Assembly (NCBI RefSeq): GCF_000818395.1
Contig: NZ_JWJG01000028.1
Coordinates: 2,884,965-2,948,964 of the forward strand
Source: Noviherbaspirillum autotrophicum
GTDB lineage: Bacteria > Pseudomonadota > Gammaproteobacteria > Burkholderiales > Burkholderiaceae_D
Length of the DNA: 64,000 nucleotides
Reading direction: 5' to 3'
Positions 48,008 to 56,052 of the stretch are shown here, piece by piece. Both the position numbers and the translations under genes were made by a program. Below the pieces are notes generated by a model that saw only the letters and a list, made by a program, of their open reading frames with translations, searched no databases and was not told where the DNA came from. Within the stretch, counting starts at the first letter, position 1, and every line of letters begins with the position of its first letter.

Positions 48008-49324
48008 ATGCGCAAATCCCTTGTCGCCACGCTCATTGCTGGCACTTTCCTGACGCTGAATGCACATGCAACCGATTTGCTGCAGGTGTACCAGGAAGCG
48101 CTTGCCAACGACGCGCAGTACGCCAGCGCGCGCGCGGCACTGGCTGCCGGCCAGGAAAAGACGACGCAGGGACGCGCCGGGCTGCTGCCGACGATTGGTG
48201 CGTCCGGCAGCTATGGCCGTACCGGAGTGGATGCCAATGTCGGCGGAGTCGACCGGCCGCACACCAACTTCACCAGCAGCGGCTATACCGTGGCACTGTC
48301 GCAACCGCTGTTCCGGGTGGCGAATTGGGAGCAATACCAGCAGGGCAAGCTGCTGGTGGCGGTCAGCGAGGCTCAGTTCGGGCAGGTGCAGCAGGACCTG
48401 ATCGTGCGCGTGGCGCAGGCCTACTTCGATGTTTTGGCGGCGCAGGATGCACTGGGATCGGTGCAGGCCCAGAAGACGGCCATTACCGAGCAGCTGGCGG
48501 CAGCCAAGCGCAACTTCGAGGTCGGCACTGCCACCATCACGGATACCCATGAGGCGCAGGCGCGATTCGACCTGGTCGTGGCGCAGGAAATCGCAGCGCA
48601 GAACGACCTGGAAATCAAGCGCACCGCACTGCAGCAGATCATCGGCAAACCGGCGGCCGACTTGGCGCCGCTGCCGGCCAGCGTAAAACTGAACGCGCCG
48701 GAGCCGGTCAGCATCGACAAATGGGTTGACAGCGCGGAGCGCCAAAACTACGGCGTGGTCGGGCAGCAGCTCGCGCTGGAAGTCGCCCAGCGTGAAATCA
48801 AACGCAACCGGGCCGGCCATTACCCGACCGTCGACTTGGTGGCGAGCCGCAATCACAGCAACAACGCCTCGCCCACCACCCTTGGCACCGTCAGCAACAG
48901 CAACACCGTTGGCGTGCAGTGGGCGATTCCGCTGTTTGCCGGCTTTGCCGTCGACAGCAAGGTGCGTGAATCGATCGCGCTCGAAGACAAGGCGCGCGCC
49001 GACCTGGAAAACGCCCGCCGCGTTGCCGTCCAAGGTGCGCGCCAGGCTTTCCTCGGTGTGAACGCGGGGCTAGCCCAAGTCAAAGCGCTGGAAGCGGCGG
49101 AAGTGTCCAGCAAGTCGGCACTGGAATCGAATCGCCTCGGCTATCAGGTTGGCGTGCGCATTAACATCGATGTGCTGAACGCGCAGCAGCAGCTGTATTC
49201 GACCCAGCGGGACTTGTCGAAGGCGCGCTACGACACCATCGTCAACAGCCTGCGCCTGAAATCCGCCGCCGGCACGCTCGGCGAAGACGACCTCGTCCAG
49301 ATCAATTCGCTGCTCAAGCACTGA
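48008..49324 (+). CDS. tolC: TolC-family outer membrane channel
   Basis: Trimeric outer-membrane/periplasmic exit duct for tripartite pumps and type I secretion. The 438-residue precursor has a signal peptide ([18 protein letters not shown]). It starts with [23 protein letters not shown], contains the two OEP repeats (for example [22 protein letters not shown] and [24 protein letters not shown]) and ends [22 protein letters not shown]. It is likely the channel for the RND pump upstream and the MacAB-like system. Its 3' end overlaps the convergent GGDEF-EAL gene by 11 bp. Confidence 0.95.
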   Translation: MRKSLVATLIAGTFLTLNAHATDLLQVYQEALANDAQYASARAALAAGQEKTTQGRAGLLPTIGASGSYGRTGVDANVGGVDRPHTNFTSSGYTVALSQPLFRVANWEQYQQGKLLVAVSEAQFGQVQQDLIVRVAQAYFDVLAAQDALGSVQAQKTAITEQLAAAKRNFEVGTATITDTHEAQARFDLVVAQEIAAQNDLEIKRTALQQIIGKPAADLAPLPASVKLNAPEPVSIDKWVDSAERQNYGVVGQQLALEVAQREIKRNRAGHYPTVDLVASRNHSNNASPTTLGTVSNSNTVGVQWAIPLFAGFAVDSKVRESIALEDKARADLENARRVAVQGARQAFLGVNAGLAQVKALEAAEVSSKSALESNRLGYQVGVRINIDVLNAQQQLYSTQRDLSKARYDTIVNSLRLKSAAGTLGEDDLVQINSLLKH

Positions 49325-51218
49325 TTCGCGCCGTGCCCTCCTGCGTAACGCTGTTGCGCAGGAATGCCGCAATGCGCTCGGGCGTGCCCGGTTCGGCGAA
49401 GTAATAACCCTGCATGATGTCGCAGCCGGCCTTGCGCAGGAAATCGAGCTGCTGCTCGGTTTCCACCCCCTCCGCCACCACCGACAGGCCCAGGCTGTGC
49501 GCCATTGCGATGATGGCGGTGGTGATCGCTTCGTCGTCGCCGTCGCCGGGAATGTCGCGCACGAAGGTGCGGTCGATCTTCACCTGATCGATCGGGAAAC
49601 GCTTCAGATACGCCATCGATGAATAGCCGGTGCCGAAGTCGTCGATCGACAGCCGGATGCCTTCGGTCTGCAGGTTCTGCAGCAGTTCGACGTTGGCGTG
49701 GACGTTTTCCATCAGCACGGTTTCGGTAATTTCCAGCTCGAGCTGGCCGGGCGACATGCCGGCCTCGCGCAAGGCGTCGATGATGTCCTTGATCAGCTGG
49801 CCGTCCTTGGTCTGCCGCGCCGACAAGTTCACCGATACATGCACATCTCCCAGCCCCGCCGCGCGCCATGCCGCCACCTGCCTGCAAGCCTCGCGCAGGG
49901 CCCAGCGCCCGATCGGCACGATCAGCCCGCTCTCCTCCGCTACCGGGATGAATTCTGCCGGGCTGATCAGGCCGAGCTCCGGGTGGTTCCAGCGCAGCAG
50001 CGTTTCCAGGCCGACCAGGCGGCCATCCTTTAGGCTGAACTGGGGCTGGTAATACAGCATCAGCTCGCCCCGCTCCAGCGCCTTGCGCAGATTGACTTCC
50101 AGCGACAGGCGCTTTTGCACCCGCTGGTCGAGCTCCGGACGGAACAGCTCGAATGCATTCTTGCCCCCGTTCTTGGCCTGGTACATCGCGGTATCGGCGT
50201 TGCGGATGAGCGTCTCGATGTCGCGCCCGTCCTGCGGATAGGAGCTGATGCCGATACTGGCGGTGACGTAGATGTCATGCACGTCGACATCGAAGGGCTC
50301 GGCCAGGGCGGCGAGAATTTTCGCCGAGATGACGGCGCCTTGCGCTCCGGCGTCCGACTCGAGGATCACGGCGAATTCGTCGCCGCCGATGCGGCAGATC
50401 ACATCGACGCTGCGCAGGCACGCGATCAGGCGCTGCGCGACCAGCTTGAGCAGCCTGTCGCCGCATTGATGCCCCAGCGTGTCGTTGACGATCTTGAAAT
50501 TATCGAGGTCGAGCAGCAGCAGGCCGACACTGCCCCCCGCCTGGTCGACGCGCGACAGCGCGGACAGCAGGCGTTCGTTGAAGGCGTGCCGGTTCGGCAG
50601 GCCAGTGACCGGGTCGACATGCGCCAGATAGTGCAAATGTGCCTCGGCACTCTTGACCCGGCGCCGCATGCGCCGCACCAACAGGTAGGCCGCGGCAAGC
50701 GAGCTGAGCGCGATCGACAGAGTCAGCACGACATAGCCGACCAGCCGCGCGTACAGCCGCTCCAGCCCGGCACGCACCACGACATAACCGATATGGATGT
50801 CCTGGGAATCCACATACCGCACCAGTTCCAGGCGGCTGAAGCCAAACCGGTGGCCAGCCTCCAGCAAGGCGGGCGATGGCGGTGCCACCGGCGCGGCGCG
50901 GCCGCGCGTATATGAAGCCAGCTGCCGCCCACCAAGGGTAAATATTCCGGCCGCCTGGACGCTGGGCGACGCGGCCAGCGCATCCAGCGTTTCCGTCCCC
51001 GCCCTGCCGTCGTTGAACAGCAGCGCCGCGACGCTGTTGTCGCTGACGATATGTGCCTGCACGCCGAGATCCTCGACCATCGCACTGCGCAGCAACAGGA
51101 ACTGGAACACGATCAGCAGTACGCTTGCCACCAGCAGCGCCGTGGCAGCGCTGGCGAGGTTGGACAGCGTCAGCCAGCGTCCCAGACCGGCGGTGGCGAT
51201 TGTCTCTGGCGTTTTCAT
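49314..51218 (-). CDS. Membrane GGDEF-EAL cyclic-di-GMP enzyme (YfiN-like sensor)
   Basis: 634-residue inner-membrane protein. Helices at about 19-45 and 160-183 flank a periplasmic domain of about 115 residues, as in YfiN/TpbB-type cyclases with a CHASE8 sensor. The diguanylate cyclase domain (about 205-365) keeps [13 protein letters not shown] and the inhibitory RxxD site exactly five residues before it (RSVD). The phosphodiesterase domain (about 385-630) has ETL in place of EAL ([14 protein letters not shown]) but keeps [32 protein letters not shown] and VVAEGVET. Both activities are possible. It overlaps the YfiR-like gene by 4 bp. Confidence 0.92.
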   Translation of the reverse strand: MKTPETIATAGLGRWLTLSNLASAATALLVASVLLIVFQFLLLRSAMVEDLGVQAHIVSDNSVAALLFNDGRAGTETLDALAASPSVQAAGIFTLGGRQLASYTRGRAAPVAPPSPALLEAGHRFGFSRLELVRYVDSQDIHIGYVVVRAGLERLYARLVGYVVLTLSIALSSLAAAYLLVRRMRRRVKSAEAHLHYLAHVDPVTGLPNRHAFNERLLSALSRVDQAGGSVGLLLLDLDNFKIVNDTLGHQCGDRLLKLVAQRLIACLRSVDVICRIGGDEFAVILESDAGAQGAVISAKILAALAEPFDVDVHDIYVTASIGISSYPQDGRDIETLIRNADTAMYQAKNGGKNAFELFRPELDQRVQKRLSLEVNLRKALERGELMLYYQPQFSLKDGRLVGLETLLRWNHPELGLISPAEFIPVAEESGLIVPIGRWALREACRQVAAWRAAGLGDVHVSVNLSARQTKDGQLIKDIIDALREAGMSPGQLELEITETVLMENVHANVELLQNLQTEGIRLSIDDFGTGYSSMAYLKRFPIDQVKIDRTFVRDIPGDGDDEAITTAIIAMAHSLGLSVVAEGVETEQQLDFLRKAGCDIMQGYYFAEPGTPERIAAFLRNSVTQEGTARISA

Positions 51219-51754
51219 CGCACCATGCGCGCCAGGCGCAGCAATTTGGAACTCAACACCAGCCCGGCCTGCCGGGCCGCACGCGTGTCGATATCGAACA
51301 CAACCCGGTTGCCGTCCATTGACAGCGCGATGACAACCTTGTCCCGATCGATCTCTTCATCATCCGCAATGGTAAGCACGCCGCTGCCCAATCCTTTCTT
51401 GATAGTCGCCCAGCGCTCCTTGTCTGCAACGTCGAGAAACACCACATGGCAAGTTCGCAGGTTGCCCCCAGCGGCAAGGCTGCGCACCGCGATCTTGCGG
51501 CCCCTGATAGATCGGTCGCTCATGCCGATCAGGGGCGCCCGCAGCGCGCTGCCGGGATTGACGCAGATATTGAGCGTGCCGCCCTCGTAGGACGTATCCG
51601 CCGGCCAGTCAGTAAACAATGCGAAGTTATACACGAATGCCGCCTTCAGATCATATTCCTGCACCGTCTGCGCTGCGGCCGACCCGATCGGCAGCAACAG
51701 CGCTGCCATGAAGCACCGTATGATCCGCCATCTCGTCCACAATGCCATGGGCAT
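51215..51754 (-). CDS. YfiR-like (DUF4154) periplasmic protein
   Basis: 179-residue precursor with a signal peptide ([19 protein letters not shown]). The mature start [21 protein letters not shown] is the hallmark of the YfiR/DUF4154 family. Later come [25 protein letters not shown] and a tail rich in Arg/Leu. In Pseudomonas aeruginosa, YfiR binds the periplasmic side of the cyclase YfiN and holds it inactive. Here it lies between a TonB-dependent receptor (4-bp overlap) and a YfiN-like enzyme (4-bp overlap), which supports that role. The start at 51754 follows the receptor stop; Met3 is an alternative. Confidence 0.88.
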   Translation of the reverse strand: MPMALWTRWRIIRCFMAALLLPIGSAAAQTVQEYDLKAAFVYNFALFTDWPADTSYEGGTLNICVNPGSALRAPLIGMSDRSIRGRKIAVRSLAAGGNLRTCHVVFLDVADKERWATIKKGLGSGVLTIADDEEIDRDKVVIALSMDGNRVVFDIDTRAARQAGLVLSSKLLRLARMVR

Positions 51755-53772
51755 CAGAAAGCCGCGCACAGCTTGAGGCGAAAGCTGCGGCCGTCCTGCC
51801 GGATCGCGTCCTGCGCATGTTCCACGGAGCCGGGGTCGGCATAGCCGCGGTCGAACAGGTTGTAGACGCTGACGGAGACTTCCATCCCGCGCGCCAGCCG
51901 CAGCGATGACAGGGTCAGGTTGGCCAGCCAGTAGCCGCCGGCCGAGCCTTGCCGGGTCAGGCGGCGGCCAACGTACTGCGCTTCCGCGCCGGCCCACCAG
52001 GCAGTGCTCGGCAGCGGCGCGGCTAGATTGAACTTGGCCAGATGGCGCGGCGAATTGACCAGGGTTGCGCCGGTCGAATCGTCCTGCGCCTGCTGCCAGC
52101 TATAGCTGGTGCGCAGCTTGGCCCCGCCGCCCCATGCCTTTTCCAGCTCCAGCTCCAGCCCGCGCGCAGTGGCCTGGTCAACGTTGCGGAACACTGCCAG
52201 GTTGTCAGCCGGATCGATGGTCTGGGAAATCAGGTCGCTGACGCTGTTATGGAAAGCCGATGCGGTAATGCGCGTATCGGCGTTCAGGTAATGCTCGACA
52301 ATCAGTTCTCGCGTGCGGATGTTCTCCGCCTTCAGCGCGGGGTTTGCCTTTTGCCCGCCTTCTCCCTGCACCTGGTAGTACAGCTCGTAGGCATTGGGCG
52401 CGCGGTAAGCCGTGCCGTACACCGTCTTGACCGTGGTCGAGGGCGCCAGCTTGTACATCAGCGCAAGGCGCGGATTGTAGGCGCCGCCTGCGGTGGAATG
52501 GTGGTCGTAGCGCAAACCGGCGTTGAGCAGCAGGTCGTCACGCAGGATGATTTCATCTTCCAGGTAGACCCCGGCACGGATGCCGCTGCGGCGGTCGTCG
52601 AGGTTCAGCGCATACGGCTCGACATTGAAGTTGTACTGATCGCGCCGGTAGTCGCGCTGGTATTCCGCTCCCGCCACCAGCTTGTGGCGCGCAAAATGGG
52701 TGCTGACCAGCTTCGCCTCGCCGCCCCACCAGCGCGCACGCGCACCGTCGCGGTTCACCGTCAGCGGCGGGTAATCGTAGATGTAATCGCCCTGGTAGCT
52801 GCTGCTCCCCCAATACACTCGCGACGACAGCTCCGCCTGTTCGGATAGCGCTCCGGCATAGTTCGCGTCGACGGCACTTTGGGTGTCGACGGTGTGCGAT
52901 CGTGGATCATTGAACACTTGGGAAAACGATGCGGTCGGGATGCCCTTGCTGCGTTCGCCGTGCGACGCGGTGATGCGGATCGCGCCGACCGATCCCTTCG
53001 CAAACACGCTTTGCACGCGGTCGAAGTCGAGCCTTCTTGCGACGCCGTTGTTCTGGGCGGGCGTATCGAATTCGGGAAAGTACAGGTCTTGACCATCGGC
53101 GCGGTAGGAGCTTGCCGACAGCAAGAACTCCCTGTCGTCGTCATGCCAGCCATAGCTTGCGCGCGCCTTGCGCGCGCCATAGCTGCCGGCCTCGACGGCG
53201 CCGCGCGCCCCGCTCATGTTGCGGCCGCTCTTGGTGATGACATTGATCACCCCGAAAAAGGCATTGGAGCCGTAGATCGATGAGCCGGGGCCGGGAACGA
53301 ATTCGACGCGCTCGATCAGGTCGACATCGAGCGTGAATTCAGTGCCGATGGCCGCCTGGTCGTACACCACGTCGTTGGCACGATAGCCATCCACCAGCAG
53401 CAGGAAGCGTGTGTTGTAGTCGCCGGGGCGCAAAAAGCCGCGTGCGCCGAGATAGCTGTAGTTGCGGTCGTTGTTCAAGTACAGCCCGCGCATGCTGCGC
53501 AGGATGTCGGCCAGCGTGCGCCAGCCGAAGACCCGGATATCCGAGGCGGTGACCACCGACACTGCCGATGGCGCATCGCTGACCTTTTGCACGAATTTCG
53601 ACGCGCTGTAGACTTCGAGCGTGAGGAGCTGCTCCATCGGCAGCGAGGCGAGGTCGTGGTCGTCGACCGCGGCGCCGGCAGGCGAGCACATGTACAGGCC
53701 GAGCGCCAGGGCGCAGCAACGGGCGACATCCCGCTTGATCCGCTTCGCGCAACAGATAGATTTGCCCGCCAT
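51754..53772 (-). CDS. TonB-dependent outer membrane receptor
   Basis: 672-residue precursor. After a signal peptide (about 1-36) come LASLPMEQLLTLEVYSASKFVQKVSDAPSAVSVVTASDIR, the start of the plug domain, then FLLLVDGYRANDVVYDQ and IERVEFVPGPGSSIYGSNAFFGVINVITKSG, a strong plug match. A 22-strand-type barrel follows, ending VYNLFDRGYADPGSVEHAQDAIRQDGRSFRLKLCAAF with a terminal Phe. The ligand is unknown; the sequence is not close to a siderophore receptor I can name. The start at 53772 was chosen over 53844, which lacks a ribosome site. First gene of the operon with YfiR and GGDEF-EAL. Confidence 0.9.
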   Translation of the reverse strand: MAGKSICCAKRIKRDVARCCALALGLYMCSPAGAAVDDHDLASLPMEQLLTLEVYSASKFVQKVSDAPSAVSVVTASDIRVFGWRTLADILRSMRGLYLNNDRNYSYLGARGFLRPGDYNTRFLLLVDGYRANDVVYDQAAIGTEFTLDVDLIERVEFVPGPGSSIYGSNAFFGVINVITKSGRNMSGARGAVEAGSYGARKARASYGWHDDDREFLLSASSYRADGQDLYFPEFDTPAQNNGVARRLDFDRVQSVFAKGSVGAIRITASHGERSKGIPTASFSQVFNDPRSHTVDTQSAVDANYAGALSEQAELSSRVYWGSSSYQGDYIYDYPPLTVNRDGARARWWGGEAKLVSTHFARHKLVAGAEYQRDYRRDQYNFNVEPYALNLDDRRSGIRAGVYLEDEIILRDDLLLNAGLRYDHHSTAGGAYNPRLALMYKLAPSTTVKTVYGTAYRAPNAYELYYQVQGEGGQKANPALKAENIRTRELIVEHYLNADTRITASAFHNSVSDLISQTIDPADNLAVFRNVDQATARGLELELEKAWGGGAKLRTSYSWQQAQDDSTGATLVNSPRHLAKFNLAAPLPSTAWWAGAEAQYVGRRLTRQGSAGGYWLANLTLSSLRLARGMEVSVSVYNLFDRGYADPGSVEHAQDAIRQDGRSFRLKLCAAF

Positions 53773-53906
53773 GTCGACGACCCTAGCTCGGTATGGCGAT
53801 CGTCCCCTGCTCCCAGGGCGCCATGAATGAATGACAAGATGCACATCAAAAAGATGTCTATTGGCAACATTCTACCCAAGCTGGGAAGCCAAGCGGCTGA
53901 TTTTTT

Positions 53907-53946
53907 AGCTGCGCCGCACAACGCGCGGGGCGCAACCGGCGCAGCT
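53907..53946. repeat. 10-bp inverted repeat near the end of the AcrR-like gene
   Basis: AGCTGCGCCG / CGGCGCAGCT with a 20-nt GC-rich loop, 4 bp past the stop of the minus-strand regulator and about 135 bp before the receptor start. It is followed by As, not Ts, in the minus direction, so termination is uncertain. The upstream receptor region also contains ACATC-AAAAA-GATGT at 53843-53857. Confidence 0.4.
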
Positions 53947-53949
53947 CGC

Positions 53950-54609
53950 TCAGGCGCGCGTCACGGGCGTACGTGGTTGCTTGCGCAAGGAAGGGGCGTA
54001 ACGCAGGGTGTCGAAACAGGCGTCGATCAGCCTTTCGGCATTGCCGTCGAGGTTGAAGCTGTCGGGCGCGAACAACCAGTTGTTGAGCAATCCATCCACC
54101 GCCGCATGCAGTGTCACGCCTGCCAGGCGCACATCGAGGTCGGCGGGAAGCTGCTCCCTTGCGATCGCGTTGCGCAATATGCGCTCGATATTTTCCATTC
54201 CCTGCAGGTGGCACTCGCGCTGCCGGATCACGATCGGGTCGCTTTCGTCGACGAATTCGCACTTGTGGAAAATGATGTCGAACACCTTGCGCGAATGCGG
54301 ATTGCGCACGGCTTCATGAAGCACGAATAAGCAGGTATCGCGCAGCTTGCCCAGCGGGTCGGGCTCGACATCCTCCGCGCCGGCTTCCACCATCGATTCC
54401 ATCGGCAGCCGCACCCGCTCGCACATGGCGTCGAATAAATCGCTCTTGTTCTTGAAATGCCAGTAGATCGCGCCCCGCGTCACGTTCGCTGCCTGCGCCA
54501 CTTCGGCCAGCGAGGTTTGCACCACGCCTTGTGCGTGAAACACGTTTTCCGCAGCGTCGAGAATCCGGTTGCGTGTTTCGAGCGCTTCTTCCTTGGTAGA
54601 TCGGGCCAT
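53950..54609 (-). CDS. AcrR/TtgR-type TetR-family efflux repressor
   Basis: 219-residue repressor. The HTH is TRNRILDAAENVFHAQGVVQTSLAEVAQAANVTRGAIYWHFKNKSDLF (about 12-59), very like AcrR/TtgR/BpeR. The core includes EFVDESDPIVIRQRECHLQGMENIERILRNAI and VTLHAAVDGLLNNWLFAPDSFNLD, also typical. It is divergent from the acrA-acrB-oprM operon. The ACATACAT/ATGTATGT palindrome at 54680-54701 is the likely binding site. Confidence 0.93.
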   Translation of the reverse strand: MARSTKEEALETRNRILDAAENVFHAQGVVQTSLAEVAQAANVTRGAIYWHFKNKSDLFDAMCERVRLPMESMVEAGAEDVEPDPLGKLRDTCLFVLHEAVRNPHSRKVFDIIFHKCEFVDESDPIVIRQRECHLQGMENIERILRNAIAREQLPADLDVRLAGVTLHAAVDGLLNNWLFAPDSFNLDGNAERLIDACFDTLRYAPSLRKQPRTPVTRA

Positions 54610-54679
54610 GATAAATCGTTGCGAATGTGAAAACGGTCAAACTACGGTAGAGTCATATTCCCGTGGAGGGGGGCATCCA

Positions 54680-54706
54680 ACATACATCCATGCATGTATG
54701 TATAAT
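54680..54706. promoter_or_regulatory. AcrR-type operator overlapping the efflux promoter
   Basis: Palindrome arms ACATACAT (54680-54687) and ATGTATGT (54694-54701) with a 6-bp centre, close to the E. coli AcrR site (TACATACATT... ATGTATGTA). Its right end overlaps a perfect TATAAT at 54701-54706, a likely -10 for the acrA-type operon, so repressor binding would block RNA polymerase. Confidence 0.8.
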
Positions 54707-54833
54707 ACCAGCCTTCCTCCTTCAAGAAGAATAGAGCTGCATTAAGCGCCGCGTCCGGAGTTGCCCGCTCCCGTGCCTGTTGCGTTGCCATGCCGCCCGA
54801 TCGCGACCCGATTCAATTACTGTGCGAGATACC

Positions 54834-56036
54834 ATGAGTTCAATTCGTCCTATTCCCCATATTGCCGCAGCCACCCTGATGCTGGCATCGCTGGCTGCGT
54901 GCGGCGACAAGATCCCGAATGCGCAAGCCCAGGGCGCCGGTATGCCGCCGCCGGAAGTATCGGTGACGACCGTGCAGCCGGAGCGCATCGTGGTCACCAA
55001 CGAATTGCCAGGACGGGTCGAGGCCACGCGCATCGCGCAAGTGCGCGCGCGCGTGCCCGGCATCGTGCTCAAGCGCGTTTTCCAGGAAGGCAGCGAGGTC
55101 AAGGCCGGCGACGTGCTGTACCGGATCGACCCGGCACCGTTCCGGGCGACGTACAACAGCGCGGAGGCGGCCCTGGCCAAGGCGCAGGCAAACCTGGCGC
55201 AGGCCACGCTGAAGATTCAGCGCTACAAGCCGCTGGTCGAAACCAACGCCATCAGCAAGCAGGAATACGACGACGCCCTGACGGCGCAAAAGCAGGCAAC
55301 CGCCGACGTCGCCGCCGCCAAGGCAGCGCAGGAGACCGCCCGCCTCAACCTTGGCTATGCGACCGTCAACGCCCCCATTTCCGGGCGCATCGGCCGCGCC
55401 CAGGTGACCGAAGGCGCACTTGTCGGCCAGGGCGAAGCGACCCCGCTGGCCACCATCCAGCAGCTCGACCCGATCTACGTGACGCTCTCGCAGTCCAGCG
55501 CCGAACTGCTGCGCCTGAAGCAGGCGATGGCAAACGGCCAGCTGAAAAGCGTCGGCAAGGACCGCGCGACGGTCACGCTGGTCACCGACGACGGCCGCGC
55601 CTATCCGCATCCGGGCAAGCTGCTGTTTTCCGACGTATCGGTAGATGAAACGACGGGCGCGGTGTCGCTACGCGCGATCTTCCCCAATCCCGACCGTTTC
55701 CTGCTGCCCGGGATGTACGCGCGCGCGCGCATCGAACAGGCAGTCGACGAACAGGCGCTGACCGTGCCCCAGCAGGCCGTGACACGCTCGGCAGATGGTT
55801 CGGCGGTACTCGTCGTGGGCCAGGACGGCAAGGTCATGGCGCAGCCGGTGAAGACCGGCGGAGTGCAAGACAACAAGTGGATCATCACCGACGGCTTGAA
55901 AGCCGGCGACCGCGTGATCGTGGAAGGCCTGCAGAAAGCCAAGCCGGGCGCAACCGTCAAGCCGATGCCATGGAAAGCACCGGCCGCAGCCGGCCAGGCC
56001 GGAAGCGCGCCTGCCTCTGCAGCGCAAAAGTCCTGA
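54834..56036 (+). CDS. AcrA-type RND periplasmic adaptor lipoprotein
   Basis: 400-residue precursor with a lipobox LAACG (Cys near 23), so a lipid-anchored adaptor like AcrA/MexA. VTTVQPERIVVTNELPGRVEATRIAQVRARVPGIVLKRVFQEGSEVKAGDVLYRIDP is the lipoyl region near 40-96. The alpha-hairpin is about 100-170, then NAPISGRIGRAQVTEGALV and LLPGMYARARIEQ in the barrel. The start at 54834 was chosen over 54780 because the signal peptide begins there. It is the first gene of a complete adaptor-pump-channel operon. Confidence 0.95.
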   Translation: MSSIRPIPHIAAATLMLASLAACGDKIPNAQAQGAGMPPPEVSVTTVQPERIVVTNELPGRVEATRIAQVRARVPGIVLKRVFQEGSEVKAGDVLYRIDPAPFRATYNSAEAALAKAQANLAQATLKIQRYKPLVETNAISKQEYDDALTAQKQATADVAAAKAAQETARLNLGYATVNAPISGRIGRAQVTEGALVGQGEATPLATIQQLDPIYVTLSQSSAELLRLKQAMANGQLKSVGKDRATVTLVTDDGRAYPHPGKLLFSDVSVDETTGAVSLRAIFPNPDRFLLPGMYARARIEQAVDEQALTVPQQAVTRSADGSAVLVVGQDGKVMAQPVKTGGVQDNKWIITDGLKAGDRVIVEGLQKAKPGATVKPMPWKAPAAAGQAGSAPASAAQKS

Positions 56037-56052
56037 TTAAGGAAGGCAACAG

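Noticed and set aside
53843..53857. ACATC-AAAAA-GATGT as an operator for the receptor operon
   Set aside because: Five-bp arms around an A-tract are common by chance; no regulator gene with a matching role is adjacent apart from the efflux repressor, whose site has different arms.
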